A stretch of DNA of 64,000 nt from a virus: the IMG/VR virus record IMGVR_UViG_3300032046_000013, positions 22,228 to 86,227 of that record. One strand, 5' to 3'. Both the position numbers and the translations under genes were made by a program. The stretch's first letter is position 1. Each line of letters starts with the position of its first letter. This document shows positions 50,216 to 57,897 of this stretch, piece by piece. The notes below the pieces were generated by a model, which saw only the letters and a list, made by a program, of their open reading frames with translations, was not told where the DNA came from and ran no database searches.

Positions 50216-50694
50216 TCCTTTTCCTCCTCCATCACGACTCGGTCATAATTGAACTCCTCGCGTTTTACATTTTCCTTGAATCGCCGCAACCGCTTAAACT
50301 CCTGCTCCAATTCCTTGATCCGGTCGAGCAGGGCTTGGCCGGGATGGGGCTGTTTTAATCTGTCAAAGTCTTCCCCGGTTATAACAAGATCAAGTTTAAC
50401 CCTTCCAGTTTTTTCTCTTTGGGTTGAATCCCAACAACGGAAAACCTGTCCCGATCCAAACAGAACTTCGGTCATCGCCGCATTATCCGCCAAGGCCAGG
50501 TCACGCTCGGACTGGACTTGGGCAAGAGCAGCCTTTGCCTCCTCCGCCTGCTCCCGTTGCGCCGCTGTTTCAGATTGGACAAAAACATTCACCTTCAACA
50601 TAATAAATCTTTCAGTCAAACTCCAATCATTGTTGCCTTCCCGGAACTGATGCAATAGATGAGCAATTTCCACAGCCAATTCTTTTTTGTTCAT
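50212..50694 (-). CDS. Coiled-coil protein
   Basis: 160 aa from ATG 50692-50694 (MNKKELAVEIAHLLHQFREG), with GGAGAAGGAAA upstream. Helical throughout; VQSETAAQREQAEEAKAALA is repeated in shortened form in the 50821 gene. Possibly a chaperone-like or structural partner; unknown. Confidence 0.55.
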   Translation of the reverse strand: MNKKELAVEIAHLLHQFREGNNDWSLTERFIMLKVNVFVQSETAAQREQAEEAKAALAQVQSERDLALADNAAMTEVLFGSGQVFRCWDSTQREKTGRVKLDLVITGEDFDRLKQPHPGQALLDRIKELEQEFKRLRRFKENVKREEFNYDRVVMEEEKE

Positions 50695-50820
50695 TTTCCT
50701 TCTCCATCCTCCATCATGGTTAGGTTTTAGTATTTTCATTATTGCCCCTCGATCAAAAGATATTTACCGATTCGATAAACTTCAACTTTCTCTACCCCCG
50801 TCGAATCCAGACAGAAACGA

Positions 50821-50964
50821 TTAACAATCCGACCCCGCCTTCTCCGCCCGCTCCCGTTCCGCCGCTGTTTCGGATTGGACAAAAGCCTCAAGGCGATTCT
50901 GCGTTTCAATAAACGAGGATTTCCCCTCGACAAACTGGCCGAGAATATCTCTAATTTCGTCCAT
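50821..50964 (-). CDS. Small coiled-coil protein, partial paralogue of 50694 gene
   Basis: 47 aa (MDEIRDILGQFVEGKSSFIE), ATG 50962-50964 with GGAGGAATAAC before it. Its second half, VQSETAAERERAEKA, matches the neighbouring gene in protein and DNA, so the two arose by local duplication and truncation. The following 80 nt (50739-50820) hold an open frame ending KYLLIEGQ without a clear start, perhaps a remnant. Confidence 0.5.
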   Translation of the reverse strand: MDEIRDILGQFVEGKSSFIETQNRLEAFVQSETAAERERAEKAGSDC

Positions 50965-50965
50965 G

Positions 50966-51952
50966 TTATTCCTCCTCCGTGTCAAGTGTTTGAATCATTT
51001 CCATCGCGATCTCTCTTCGACACACGACAAGGGGGGTTCGGAAAGTCCCATCCCCTCTCCTGGATTCCGCCCGTTGATCGATCTCTATCCGTCGCTCTGC
51101 TGATTGGCTTGCATACCATTCATCAACTTGTTTTTCCAACAATCGAATCTGTTTGGTTTCATTCTCGATTTTTCTCGACGCTTCTTCTCGTTTTTTGTTC
51201 TGTTGTTCCTGGTTCCTCGCCAATTCTTTGGGTGTCGGTTCGACCATCGGCTGATCCAGGATGGTGAGCATCAGACCCACCGGATTTTTGGTGGAGTGGG
51301 TCTGGCAATAATGGATCAATCGTCGGATGTCCTGCGCGAGGTTCGCCAGATTGAGCAATTGTCGATGGCCTATTACTTGGTTCACAAGGTCGGGAGCCAA
51401 TCCCATGCTTTGGAGTTCGGTCTTTAATTTTGAAAATTCATCATCATCAGTTGATATACCAATCACCGAATCTGATGATGATGGTATAGGTATAGGTATA
51501 GGATTAGGAATAGGAGAATCCATACCCCCATCATACCTATTGAATAGGGTATCGCGTGGAAGGTCGAATTGATAGTAGTCACAGAACCGTTTGATGATCA
51601 AACTCTTGGGCAGTCCACTAAGGATTTTCTCAACGGCTCTGCGGAGTTTCGGGTTATCCGGTTTCCACGATGGATCGAATTTTAACCCGTTTTTTATCCA
51701 GACTACCACTCCATCATACGCAATCCATTCATGCGGGGCTTGGAGTTCGGTGAGGGTATGGGATAGGGTATCAATGGGGTATCCAGTATTTTCAGTCAAG
51801 AGGTTTATTCTCAGCCGGTAAATACATGCGATGTTCGACTGGGACCCCATGCGGAGAACCAGCAACGTGTGCCGGGCCTCGGGACTCAACCGCTCGTAAT
51901 CCAGGTCATCAAACAGCGCGGTATGGAGTGATCGGTAGGTGCCGCGTTTCAT
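50966..51952 (-). CDS. Replication-initiation-like protein
   Basis: 328 aa from ATG 51950-51952 (MKRGTYRSLHTALFDDLDYE). The N-terminal ~110 residues read as a winged-helix pair (SPEARHTLLVLRMGSQ...DTLSHTLTELQ), then a low-complexity PIPNPIPIPIPS linker and a helical C-terminus with coiled coil. This layout resembles phage replication/primosome O-like proteins. Activity is inferred. Confidence 0.6.
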   Translation of the reverse strand: MKRGTYRSLHTALFDDLDYERLSPEARHTLLVLRMGSQSNIACIYRLRINLLTENTGYPIDTLSHTLTELQAPHEWIAYDGVVVWIKNGLKFDPSWKPDNPKLRRAVEKILSGLPKSLIIKRFCDYYQFDLPRDTLFNRYDGGMDSPIPNPIPIPIPSSSDSVIGISTDDDEFSKLKTELQSMGLAPDLVNQVIGHRQLLNLANLAQDIRRLIHYCQTHSTKNPVGLMLTILDQPMVEPTPKELARNQEQQNKKREEASRKIENETKQIRLLEKQVDEWYASQSAERRIEIDQRAESRRGDGTFRTPLVVCRREIAMEMIQTLDTEEE

Positions 51953-52236
51953 ACCCACGGATTTCCATTTAACTCCGCATTTTCAGCGGTGCAAAGGGAA
52001 CACAGATGATCCGCACCAGTGGACCAGGGCTCAACGGTAATTTTATAGGGGCTAGAAAAACTTATGTCAATAACCCTCAAATAAAATGTTTTGCTACCCC
52101 CCTCGGATGTTTCCATATCGGCTTCATTTGTGATAGCAGAGAGACACTGCAATGTATTTATGAAATCACCAAGGCGCACCTTCCCTCCCTCACTAGCGAG
52201 ACCCTGGAATGTTAGTGTCAATCTGTGGTTACTCAT
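51949..52236 (-). CDS. Unknown short protein, possibly truncated
   Basis: 95 aa from ATG 52234-52236 (MSNHRLTLTFQGLASEGGKV). The N-terminal part resembles the start of a longer family I have seen at about 240 aa; here it ends after DHLCSLCTAENAELNGNPWV. AT-rich. May be a fragment. Confidence 0.45.
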   Translation of the reverse strand: MSNHRLTLTFQGLASEGGKVRLGDFINTLQCLSAITNEADMETSEGGSKTFYLRVIDISFSSPYKITVEPWSTGADHLCSLCTAENAELNGNPWV

Positions 52237-52369
52237 TTTCAACCCCTTATGGCTATTCTGTTTTGTCCGACAAAGTTTGATGAATCCTTATACAAAAGGC
52301 GCTTTCCGGCAAAATCCTTACCTTGACCCCAATTTTTCCCCAATCTTTTGGATTTGGATTTATTGTGAT

Positions 52370-53806
52370 TCATGTTTTGCCCAATACTACCCTCTTAGAA
52401 AGCAAATCTTCAACTGTAACTAGTTCAATATCCACCTCCCCTGTATTCTTCAGGCGAGCCGTTTCTTCTTTAATCCCTTTCCCAAAACTAAACGCGACAA
52501 TGTAACCCTTTTTAAATTTCGCACGATCTAGCGCGGACTTGAAATTATCTACCACGTTCCGGCCAATTCCCTCTGATTGCTTGACTTGGATTCCGGCTTT
52601 TTCCCTGTATAAATTGGGTTCAACATAGCCATCTATCCCCATATCTCCAACTTTCTTGCGGCTATGTTTGGCTTGCATTTCATTGATAACCCAGTTTTGA
52701 AATTCAAAGGGTTTTAGGTCCTTCAATTGTGTAATCGTAGTGGGAGCACCGATTAGAATATAATCCTTATCTTTTAAAGCACCAATTTTCTTCAATTGAT
52801 TTTCTATAACCTTTATAGCAGTTGGCGATATATCTATGCCGATCCACTTCCTTCCCAATTTGTGAGCTTCAATACAAGCGGTTCCACAACCACAGAAGGC
52901 ATCTAATACCATGTCTCCTTCATTGCTACTGGCTTTAATGATGCGTTCCAATAGCCGTGGTGGTTTCTGGGTTGGATAACCCAGATGTTCGGCGGATTTT
53001 GCAGAAATGGGGGAAATATCAGTCCACAAGTCTAATAAAGCAGGACCTTCCAGTTCATCAACATACCATTTTAACCGAGGGGTTCCGCCCCGTTTGCTAG
53101 GCCAATAAATCCTTCCTGCTTTATCTAGGGAATCTAATTTCTCTTGAACTGTAGAACCACCGAGTTTTAATCTTGCTATTACTTTTCCTGGAATTGCCCA
53201 ATGCCGGCTTACCTTTGTCGGATCAATGCCTTTCCAGGGTTGACCGCTATCCCCATGTCTTATTCCCGCCCCTGTTAGTGAAATTGCCTGGAAACGGCGA
53301 TTATCCGAATCTATTAAGTTAAAATGATTGGCAATGTATTCTGGATCATGCTCACCTTTGGAATCAGTCCAGATATAATCTTTGCTTTTGGAATAGAATA
53401 GAATCGTATCATGCACTGGCCCAAACTTATTAGAAGAACCATGAGCATGAGTGCGTTTCCAGATTATCTCATTTCTGAAATTCTGATCCCCAAAAATCTT
53501 ATCCAACATGATTCTTATATGTGCGTTCGCGTGCCAGTCACAATGTATATAAAAAGAGCCTGTGGCTTTTAATACTTTCCATAATAATTGCGCTCTTGGC
53601 TCCAGCCAGCTAATAAAATGCTCAATTCCTCCCTCCCATCTATCCTCAAAACTCCGAACCTCTGCCTCATCTCCCCATACAACTTCATAAGGTTTTTGGG
53701 TAAAAAACGGCGGGTCAATATAAATCAGGTCAACACTTTCCTTCGGGAGCTTGACTAACTCCTCCAGATTGTCTCCGCAAATCAGCTTATTGACAATCTC
53801 ACTCAT
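52370..53806 (-). CDS. DNA methyltransferase fused to an Mrr-like nuclease domain
   Basis: 478 aa from ATG 53804-53806 (MSEIVNKLICGDNLEELVKL). DPPF (31-34) and FCGCGT further on give the beta-class N4/N6 methylase order. The C-terminal ~110 residues (GDMGIDGYVEP...KAGIQVKQSEGIGRNVVDN) carry a D...QVK core of Mrr/PD-(D/E)XK nucleases. So one polypeptide could both modify and cut DNA, as in single-gene restriction-modification proteins. The gene is clearly more AT-rich than its neighbours, pointing to recent transfer. Confidence 0.75.
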   Translation of the reverse strand: MSEIVNKLICGDNLEELVKLPKESVDLIYIDPPFFTQKPYEVVWGDEAEVRSFEDRWEGGIEHFISWLEPRAQLLWKVLKATGSFYIHCDWHANAHIRIMLDKIFGDQNFRNEIIWKRTHAHGSSNKFGPVHDTILFYSKSKDYIWTDSKGEHDPEYIANHFNLIDSDNRRFQAISLTGAGIRHGDSGQPWKGIDPTKVSRHWAIPGKVIARLKLGGSTVQEKLDSLDKAGRIYWPSKRGGTPRLKWYVDELEGPALLDLWTDISPISAKSAEHLGYPTQKPPRLLERIIKASSNEGDMVLDAFCGCGTACIEAHKLGRKWIGIDISPTAIKVIENQLKKIGALKDKDYILIGAPTTITQLKDLKPFEFQNWVINEMQAKHSRKKVGDMGIDGYVEPNLYREKAGIQVKQSEGIGRNVVDNFKSALDRAKFKKGYIVAFSFGKGIKEETARLKNTGEVDIELVTVEDLLSKRVVLGKT

Positions 53807-53874
53807 GCCTTGCTCCGGCCCGTCCGGGTTGACCGCCCGATCCTGGCCGCCACTCGGACGGCCCGAGGCAGGGG

Positions 53875-54264
53875 TCAAATTTTCCAACCTTGTGTTTGGG
53901 CGTAGCCGTCGGGCCATTGCGATTGACAACCAAACAAAATGTCCAACACCTGCTCGACCATGAGGTCATTGCCTTGGGCAATCCCAACAGAGGTTATCAG
54001 ATAATCCGCCTGGTCCGGGTTGTCGGTTGTCTCACCGTAGAGACATTCGGTTTCACTCTGCGCGATCAGGTGAATCTCTCCTCCATTCTCTCCCGGCTCC
54101 GATCCGCTCCAATCCTCATTGGGCTTGAAATCCGGGCGGGCCACATAGAATTGACTATCAGAATGGTTTTCCGCCGCCCACGCCGCCAGTTTCCTGAGTT
54201 TGTGCCGGATTTTTTTCAAATCCTGCTCCGCAAATCTGAGTCTAATTTCCGCCGCTGTTTCCAT
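53875..54264 (-). CDS. Unknown protein
   Basis: 129 aa (METAAEIRLRFAEQDLKKIR), with GGAGGAGGAAAAA upstream. Helical N-terminus, then a beta-rich polar part ending PDGYAQTQGWKI. Family not recognised. Confidence 0.5.
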   Translation of the reverse strand: METAAEIRLRFAEQDLKKIRHKLRKLAAWAAENHSDSQFYVARPDFKPNEDWSGSEPGENGGEIHLIAQSETECLYGETTDNPDQADYLITSVGIAQGNDLMVEQVLDILFGCQSQWPDGYAQTQGWKI

Positions 54265-54294
54265 TTTTTCCTCCTCCTCCTTCGCTGGTCTGGA

Positions 54295-54657
54295 TTAACA
54301 ACCGTAACGGTCCGCCATCGGACGGCCCGAGCTGGAATTGGGCCGGCAGCCGAAAATATCGCCTCCGCCGGCGTCCATCCCCTCCTCCCCGGCCGTGCTC
54401 GCGGTCTGGTCAGCCACTGCAACCGCATGTTTGCATTTCCGGCCATGCTCACCGGCGGGACAGGAACAGGCCCATCGCCGCAACTCGCCGTCCATTCCGA
54501 GAAACCGGACCTCATAGACGTTGCCGGAATCGCTGTGCACCGCCCAGGTTTCGTTTTCGCCGTTTTTTTCGATTTTCATTGTTTCCCCCTGCCCTTGGTC
54601 CAGTTGTAACCGCCCCATGACCTCACCGATATTCCGTTCCTTTTTATCGCTGGACAT
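54295..54657 (-). CDS. Small SWIM-zinc-finger protein
   Basis: 120 aa from ATG 54655-54657 (MSSDKKERNIGEVMGRLQLD), with GGGAGGTCAAGA upstream, overlapping the ATPase stop. The SWIM motif CSCPAGEHGRKCKH and flanks are nearly identical to those in the 1538-aa protein: the DNA (54307-54578) is a 99% copy of 29533-29804. So a domain of a giant protein has become, or came from, a stand-alone gene. Probably binds DNA or protein. Confidence 0.65.
   Translation of the reverse strand: MSSDKKERNIGEVMGRLQLDQGQGETMKIEKNGENETWAVHSDSGNVYEVRFLGMDGELRRWACSCPAGEHGRKCKHAVAVADQTASTAGEEGMDAGGGDIFGCRPNSSSGRPMADRYGC
54307..54578 (-). repeat. 272-bp duplicated SWIM-domain segment, copy 2
   Basis: See the copy at 29533-29804; three mismatches in 272 bases. 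The duplication edges coincide with MKIEKNGENETW at the N-terminal side and RPMADR at the C-terminal side. Confidence 0.9.
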
Positions 54658-55762
54658 TCTTGACCTCCCCTTCTTCGATGATAATTCCCACAGCACCTGT
54701 TTCATCTACTCGCTCGATCCAGATTTGGTAATCCTGATCCCGAGCCATCTCCTGGATGATCCGCATATTCTCCGAGTCCAGGAGCGATCCGTCGGTGATG
54801 CGGATGACTCTCAGCGTGGGGTTCATCGCCATCGCCATCGCCAGCGAGATTTTTAACTGTTCGGAAGAACTCAGTTGGGTGAACGGGAGTCCTCGGTAAG
54901 TCACGCCCGAGTCATCGAATCCCAGACCATCGATGGGCATTTTCGCGTCCCGAACCGCTTGTTCTTTCGCTTGATCTAGGCTCTTAATCTCTGCCGTGAA
55001 TTTCTCCGATTCCAGACTTTTCTCAGCCAGATGTTCCCGAACTTTTCGATATTCATCCCGAAGTCTGATCTTTTGGTTTGCTCGATCAGCCCCATCAATC
55101 TGGCTCTCGACTTCCAACCGACTAGCTGTGAGACTCTGAAGTTCGACATCGGGAATTATTTTGATTGCTTCCATGGCGGATTCGGCTTCAGCAAGTTGGG
55201 ATTTCAGGCTAAGAATTTTGTCGCGCAAAATATCGGCGGTTTTCCTGGAAGCCAATTCAGCCTCAATGAGATTACCCAGATGCCGATATTTTTTCATCAG
55301 TTCATCGACCCGGACTGGAGATTCTGGCACATCGGCGAAATTCGCTGGCTGGAACATCTGGGCTTGACCTTCCAGATGTCGGACTTCCCGGTTCACCTCA
55401 GTTCGGTTCTCGAACAGGGCGGTTCGGTGCGCATCCGAATCCAGGACTTTCTGCGGGGACTTCAGCACCGCCGAGTCCGGGGTCTCGATCTTCAAGTAGG
55501 TCGTGAACTCCCCGTCAGCTTGGCGGATGATCGTGCGTTTCACGACGTAGGTGCCGATGTCCAGCCTGATCTCCGCTCGATCCTCGCCCTCCCTTATGGG
55601 TTTGGGCGGAAGATCGCCCGTCAATGCCATGTAGATCGCATCCAGCACACTGGTCTTGCCCGTGCCGTTCCGACCGGCGATCACCACCACATCGCCCTGG
55701 GGCGTGATCTCCACGGCCCGGAGTTTTTTCACATTCTCGGCTTGGAGGCTGATGATCTTCAT
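54644..55762 (-). CDS. RecF/SbcC-like ATPase
   Basis: 372 aa. Walker A AGRNGTGKTS (29-38), a central coiled coil, signature LSSSEQLKISLA (297-308), and a Walker B-position VIRITDGSLLD (320-330) in which the usual catalytic Glu is Gly. This short SbcC/RecF-like form is common in large phages, where it may act with a nuclease in DNA processing. The missing Glu may mean altered hydrolysis. Confidence 0.7.
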   Translation of the reverse strand: MKIISLQAENVKKLRAVEITPQGDVVVIAGRNGTGKTSVLDAIYMALTGDLPPKPIREGEDRAEIRLDIGTYVVKRTIIRQADGEFTTYLKIETPDSAVLKSPQKVLDSDAHRTALFENRTEVNREVRHLEGQAQMFQPANFADVPESPVRVDELMKKYRHLGNLIEAELASRKTADILRDKILSLKSQLAEAESAMEAIKIIPDVELQSLTASRLEVESQIDGADRANQKIRLRDEYRKVREHLAEKSLESEKFTAEIKSLDQAKEQAVRDAKMPIDGLGFDDSGVTYRGLPFTQLSSSEQLKISLAMAMAMNPTLRVIRITDGSLLDSENMRIIQEMARDQDYQIWIERVDETGAVGIIIEEGEVKNVQR

Positions 55763-55792
55763 TTCTGCTTACCCTTTCCTTTCCGAAAAGAC

Positions 55793-55821
55793 TTGACAAA
55801 AAGAACTTCCAATGTTACACT
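55793..55821 (+). promoter_or_regulatory. Strong sigma70-like promoter, plus strand
   Basis: TTGACA (55793-55798), 17-nt spacer, TACACT (55816-55821). No plus-strand gene follows; transcription would run against the HTH gene. Possible antisense RNA to the regulator, or chance. Confidence 0.4.
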
Positions 55822-55855
55822 ACGTTCAAATCCTGACCAACCGTTGTTGTCAGCG

Positions 55856-56251
55856 TCAGGTGTAATCTCCATCTCTCCTCCTCATCGCCACTTCCTTTTT
55901 CAACTTGAAAAACATTTCCAACTGAGCACGAATCAGGGGCTGGAGGTTGCCTCCGCAGTGGCATCGATGGTCGGCCAACCGAGAGCCGCGTCGAGAACTC
56001 ACACAAGTTTTGGAGCCGCAAGTTTGACAGATGCCGATCATGGTTGCTCCTTGTTGCTCCTTGAAAAGTTGACCCAATTCCAGGCCAAGCACTTGATGAA
56101 GTTTTGCTTCGTTTTCGGGTTTCGGATGGCTGGCTCCACGTCGCCACTCGCAGAGACTCTGATAACCGATACCGATTCTTCGGGCAACTTCGTGATTCGA
56201 TAGCCCGAGGGCACGATGGGTTGTTTGATAAAGCGTTTGATTGAAGGCCAT
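55856..56251 (-). CDS. HTH regulator with C-terminal Cys cluster
   Basis: 131 aa. HTH_XRE-like helices (LSNHEVARRIGIGYQSLCEW), then CQTCGSKTC and HRCHCGG, a zinc-ribbon-like C-terminal unit. ATG 56249-56251 with AAAGGAGATTC upstream. Tandem 11-bp direct repeats lie 29 bp upstream, a likely own operator. Probably a phage repressor or activator. Confidence 0.65.
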   Translation of the reverse strand: MAFNQTLYQTTHRALGLSNHEVARRIGIGYQSLCEWRRGASHPKPENEAKLHQVLGLELGQLFKEQQGATMIGICQTCGSKTCVSSRRGSRLADHRCHCGGNLQPLIRAQLEMFFKLKKEVAMRRRDGDYT

Positions 56252-56279
56252 CCTGAATCTCCTTTGCGATTCGACTTAT

Positions 56280-56301
56280 TAGTATGCCAATAGTATGCCA
56301 A
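56280..56301. promoter_or_regulatory. Tandem 11-bp operator repeats
   Basis: TAGTATGCCAA is present twice, back to back (56280-56290 and 56291-56301), in front of the HTH gene. One helical turn apart, as expected for a dimer site. Confidence 0.55.
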
Positions 56302-56468
56302 AGCATCTAGGCGTGGAATATCAAACACTTACAAACGATGGCCAGAACCGATCTTGCAAGTTTTTGCATTTTTAAACCCTTTTATGGACTTTTTTGCATC
56401 CCAGGTAGCCCTGAAACTGGCTCTCAGCGGTTCCACAGTGGCCCTGAACTGGCCCAACCAGCTACTCA
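56302..56468. other. Intergenic region upstream of the HTH gene
   Basis: AT-rich, with short repeats GCCCTGAA(A)CTGGC at about 56408-56421 and 56441-56453. No gene seen. Its right part is the flank next to the tnpB right end and would supply the guide. Confidence 0.35.
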
Positions 56469-56620
56469 GTCAACCACCCATCCCCTGAAGGGGACGGGCT
56501 TGTAGCTCCCGAAGATCAGGATGTTGGATCGGGGCTACGATAGGCACATTGACTGGTGCCCGCGCCGCAATGTTGATCGCGGCATTGAGGTCAGCATGGA
56601 GAGTCAGACCGCAATGGACA
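56469..56620 (-). ncRNA. Candidate TnpB omega RNA
   Basis: In TnpB systems the guide RNA comes from the 3' end of tnpB plus the right end. Here the ~150-nt 3' stretch ends with the right-end hairpin; the 5' limit is only assumed. The guide would start at 56468 going left. Confidence 0.55.
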
Positions 56621-57591
56621 CATCGGAACTCAGATTGGGATCGGCGATTCGCCTTCTCGGTATGGCCGCAGGCAGAGCACTGGCGACTGGTGTTGCGCGG
56701 ATCAACCGCGATGACTGGGATACCCGCGAGTTTCGCCTTGTAGGAGATAAATTGCCGAAGTTCCGAAAATGCCCACTTCCCAAACCGTTCGCGGTCAGCC
56801 TTCCGAACCGTTGGCTGGAAACCTTTCAGGTTCTCCAGGGCAATGGCCCTGCCGGTGTCTTTGGCCGTGCGCACGATGGATTTGGAGATGCGGTGGTTTT
56901 CGTTACGCTTAAATCTTCGCTCCCGACCCGACGCCTTTTGCAAATGCCGCTTGGCCGAGCGGGAGCCGCAATGCTGGAGATTCTTTCTCAGTCGGTTGGC
57001 CCGGACTCGAACTCGGTTCACGGCTTTGCCGGAGAAAAACTGACCATCCGAGGTCGTGGCGATGTTGGACAACCCCAGGTCAATCCCGAGGGTTCCTTTG
57101 GGGTCTATCGGGGTTCCGTCCGGGACTTCGACGCAGATGCAGAGAAAGAATTTACCGCACTTGAACAGCAAGTCCGCTTGGCCCCGAACCATCTGCCTAT
57201 GCAGTTGAGCATAGGTTCCGCAGATCATGGGGAGCAGAATCCGACCATCCAAAGTCAAGATGCTCACCCGATCCAGGGCCTTGAACGAAAGGATGCGCTG
57301 GTCATAAACAATGGCCGAGAGTTCCTTGAACTGATGCTGTTTTTTCTTCTCGGCTTTGTAGGACTCCGAAACTTTGCCGATGGCCCGGACTGCCATCTGG
57401 GCGGACAAGCCAAACTGATCCCGGACTTCCCGGTAGGTTCGATGTTGGAGATGGACTTTGCCGAACCTCTGATCTGTCCAAGCGATGCCGGAAATATAGT
57501 TGCAAGCCCGGTTGAAGGCCCGGATCGTGCGAAGCAAGGATTCCCCTTGTTCCAGGGTCGGCAACAACTTCGTTTTGATCGTCAGGTTCAT
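56470..57591 (-). CDS. tnpB: TnpB RNA-guided nuclease
   Basis: 373 aa from ATG 57589-57591 (MNLTIKTKLLPTLEQGES); ATG 57598-57600 adds three residues. RuvC Asp (GIDLGLSN), Glu (ALENLKG) and Asp (HADLNAAIN) at 174, 256 and 337, and a zinc finger CSACGHT...CVHC between the last two (numbers counted from the longer start). Complete, so probably active. Its stop TGA lies within the right end, so the omega RNA would overlap the gene end and continue into the flank as guide (TGAGTAGCTGGTTGGGCC). Cuts DNA next to a TAM. Confidence 0.9.
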   Translation of the reverse strand: MNLTIKTKLLPTLEQGESLLRTIRAFNRACNYISGIAWTDQRFGKVHLQHRTYREVRDQFGLSAQMAVRAIGKVSESYKAEKKKQHQFKELSAIVYDQRILSFKALDRVSILTLDGRILLPMICGTYAQLHRQMVRGQADLLFKCGKFFLCICVEVPDGTPIDPKGTLGIDLGLSNIATTSDGQFFSGKAVNRVRVRANRLRKNLQHCGSRSAKRHLQKASGRERRFKRNENHRISKSIVRTAKDTGRAIALENLKGFQPTVRKADRERFGKWAFSELRQFISYKAKLAGIPVIAVDPRNTSRQCSACGHTEKANRRSQSEFRCVHCGLTLHADLNAAINIAARAPVNVPIVAPIQHPDLRELQARPLQGMGG

Positions 57592-57598
57592 GCTACTC

Positions 57599-57627
57599 AT
57601 TGTATCCCAAGTTCAATAGGATGTCAA
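57599..57627 (-). promoter_or_regulatory. tnpB promoter
   Basis: TTGACA (57627-57622) and TACAAT (57604-57599) with a 17-nt spacer. The likely transcript start is at the ATG at 57591, so the message may be leaderless. Confidence 0.7.
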
Positions 57628-57695
57628 GAACTATTTTTCAGAAAGGAGATGGCCGATTCCTCCCCCCGCCTAAGGGCAGGGGGCTTCCTCGGCCA

Positions 57696-57897
57696 AACAC
57701 TGTGAAAATTGGGGATCGTCCCGGCTCGGTAGGGGCAGACGAATTTTGATCGAACGGTTATTGAGCCGAAAAGCCACCATTGCATCTTTGCCTGAATAAA
57801 GATAGCCAAATCCATCGGCACCATAGCGAGTCAGCAACCGTTCGATCTCTGCTTTGGAACGATCAGACCCGACTCGGGTTTTTGAAGCATAGCGCAT
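57696..57897 (-). pseudogene. Phage gene truncated by the tnpB element
   Basis: 67 residues (MRYASKTRVGSDRSKAEIER...) of a family I recall as longer (~120-200 aa, unknown function, with PLPSRDDPQF near its middle). The frame then runs into the left end of the tnpB element; no continuation is seen on the far side, so the rest was lost or moved. Confidence 0.6.

Larger units (their letters stand above)
56469..57695 (-). mobile_element. tnpB element (IS200/IS605 family, no tnpA)
   Basis: Right end 56469-56505 (37 nt, ends GGTTGAC read on the minus strand). Left end at about 57650-57695 with a hairpin and outer arms TGGCCGA/TCGGCCA. It contains one full tnpB and its promoter. It interrupts a phage gene (57696-57897). 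No tnpA; could be moved by the TnpA at 62.3 kb because the right ends match. Confidence 0.8.

Noticed and set aside
55031-56203. Plus-strand frame starting downstream of nothing
   Set aside because: Antisense to the ATPase and HTH genes.
56521-57705. Plus-strand 394-codon frame opposite tnpB
   Set aside because: Antisense of a complete tnpB with all catalytic residues.
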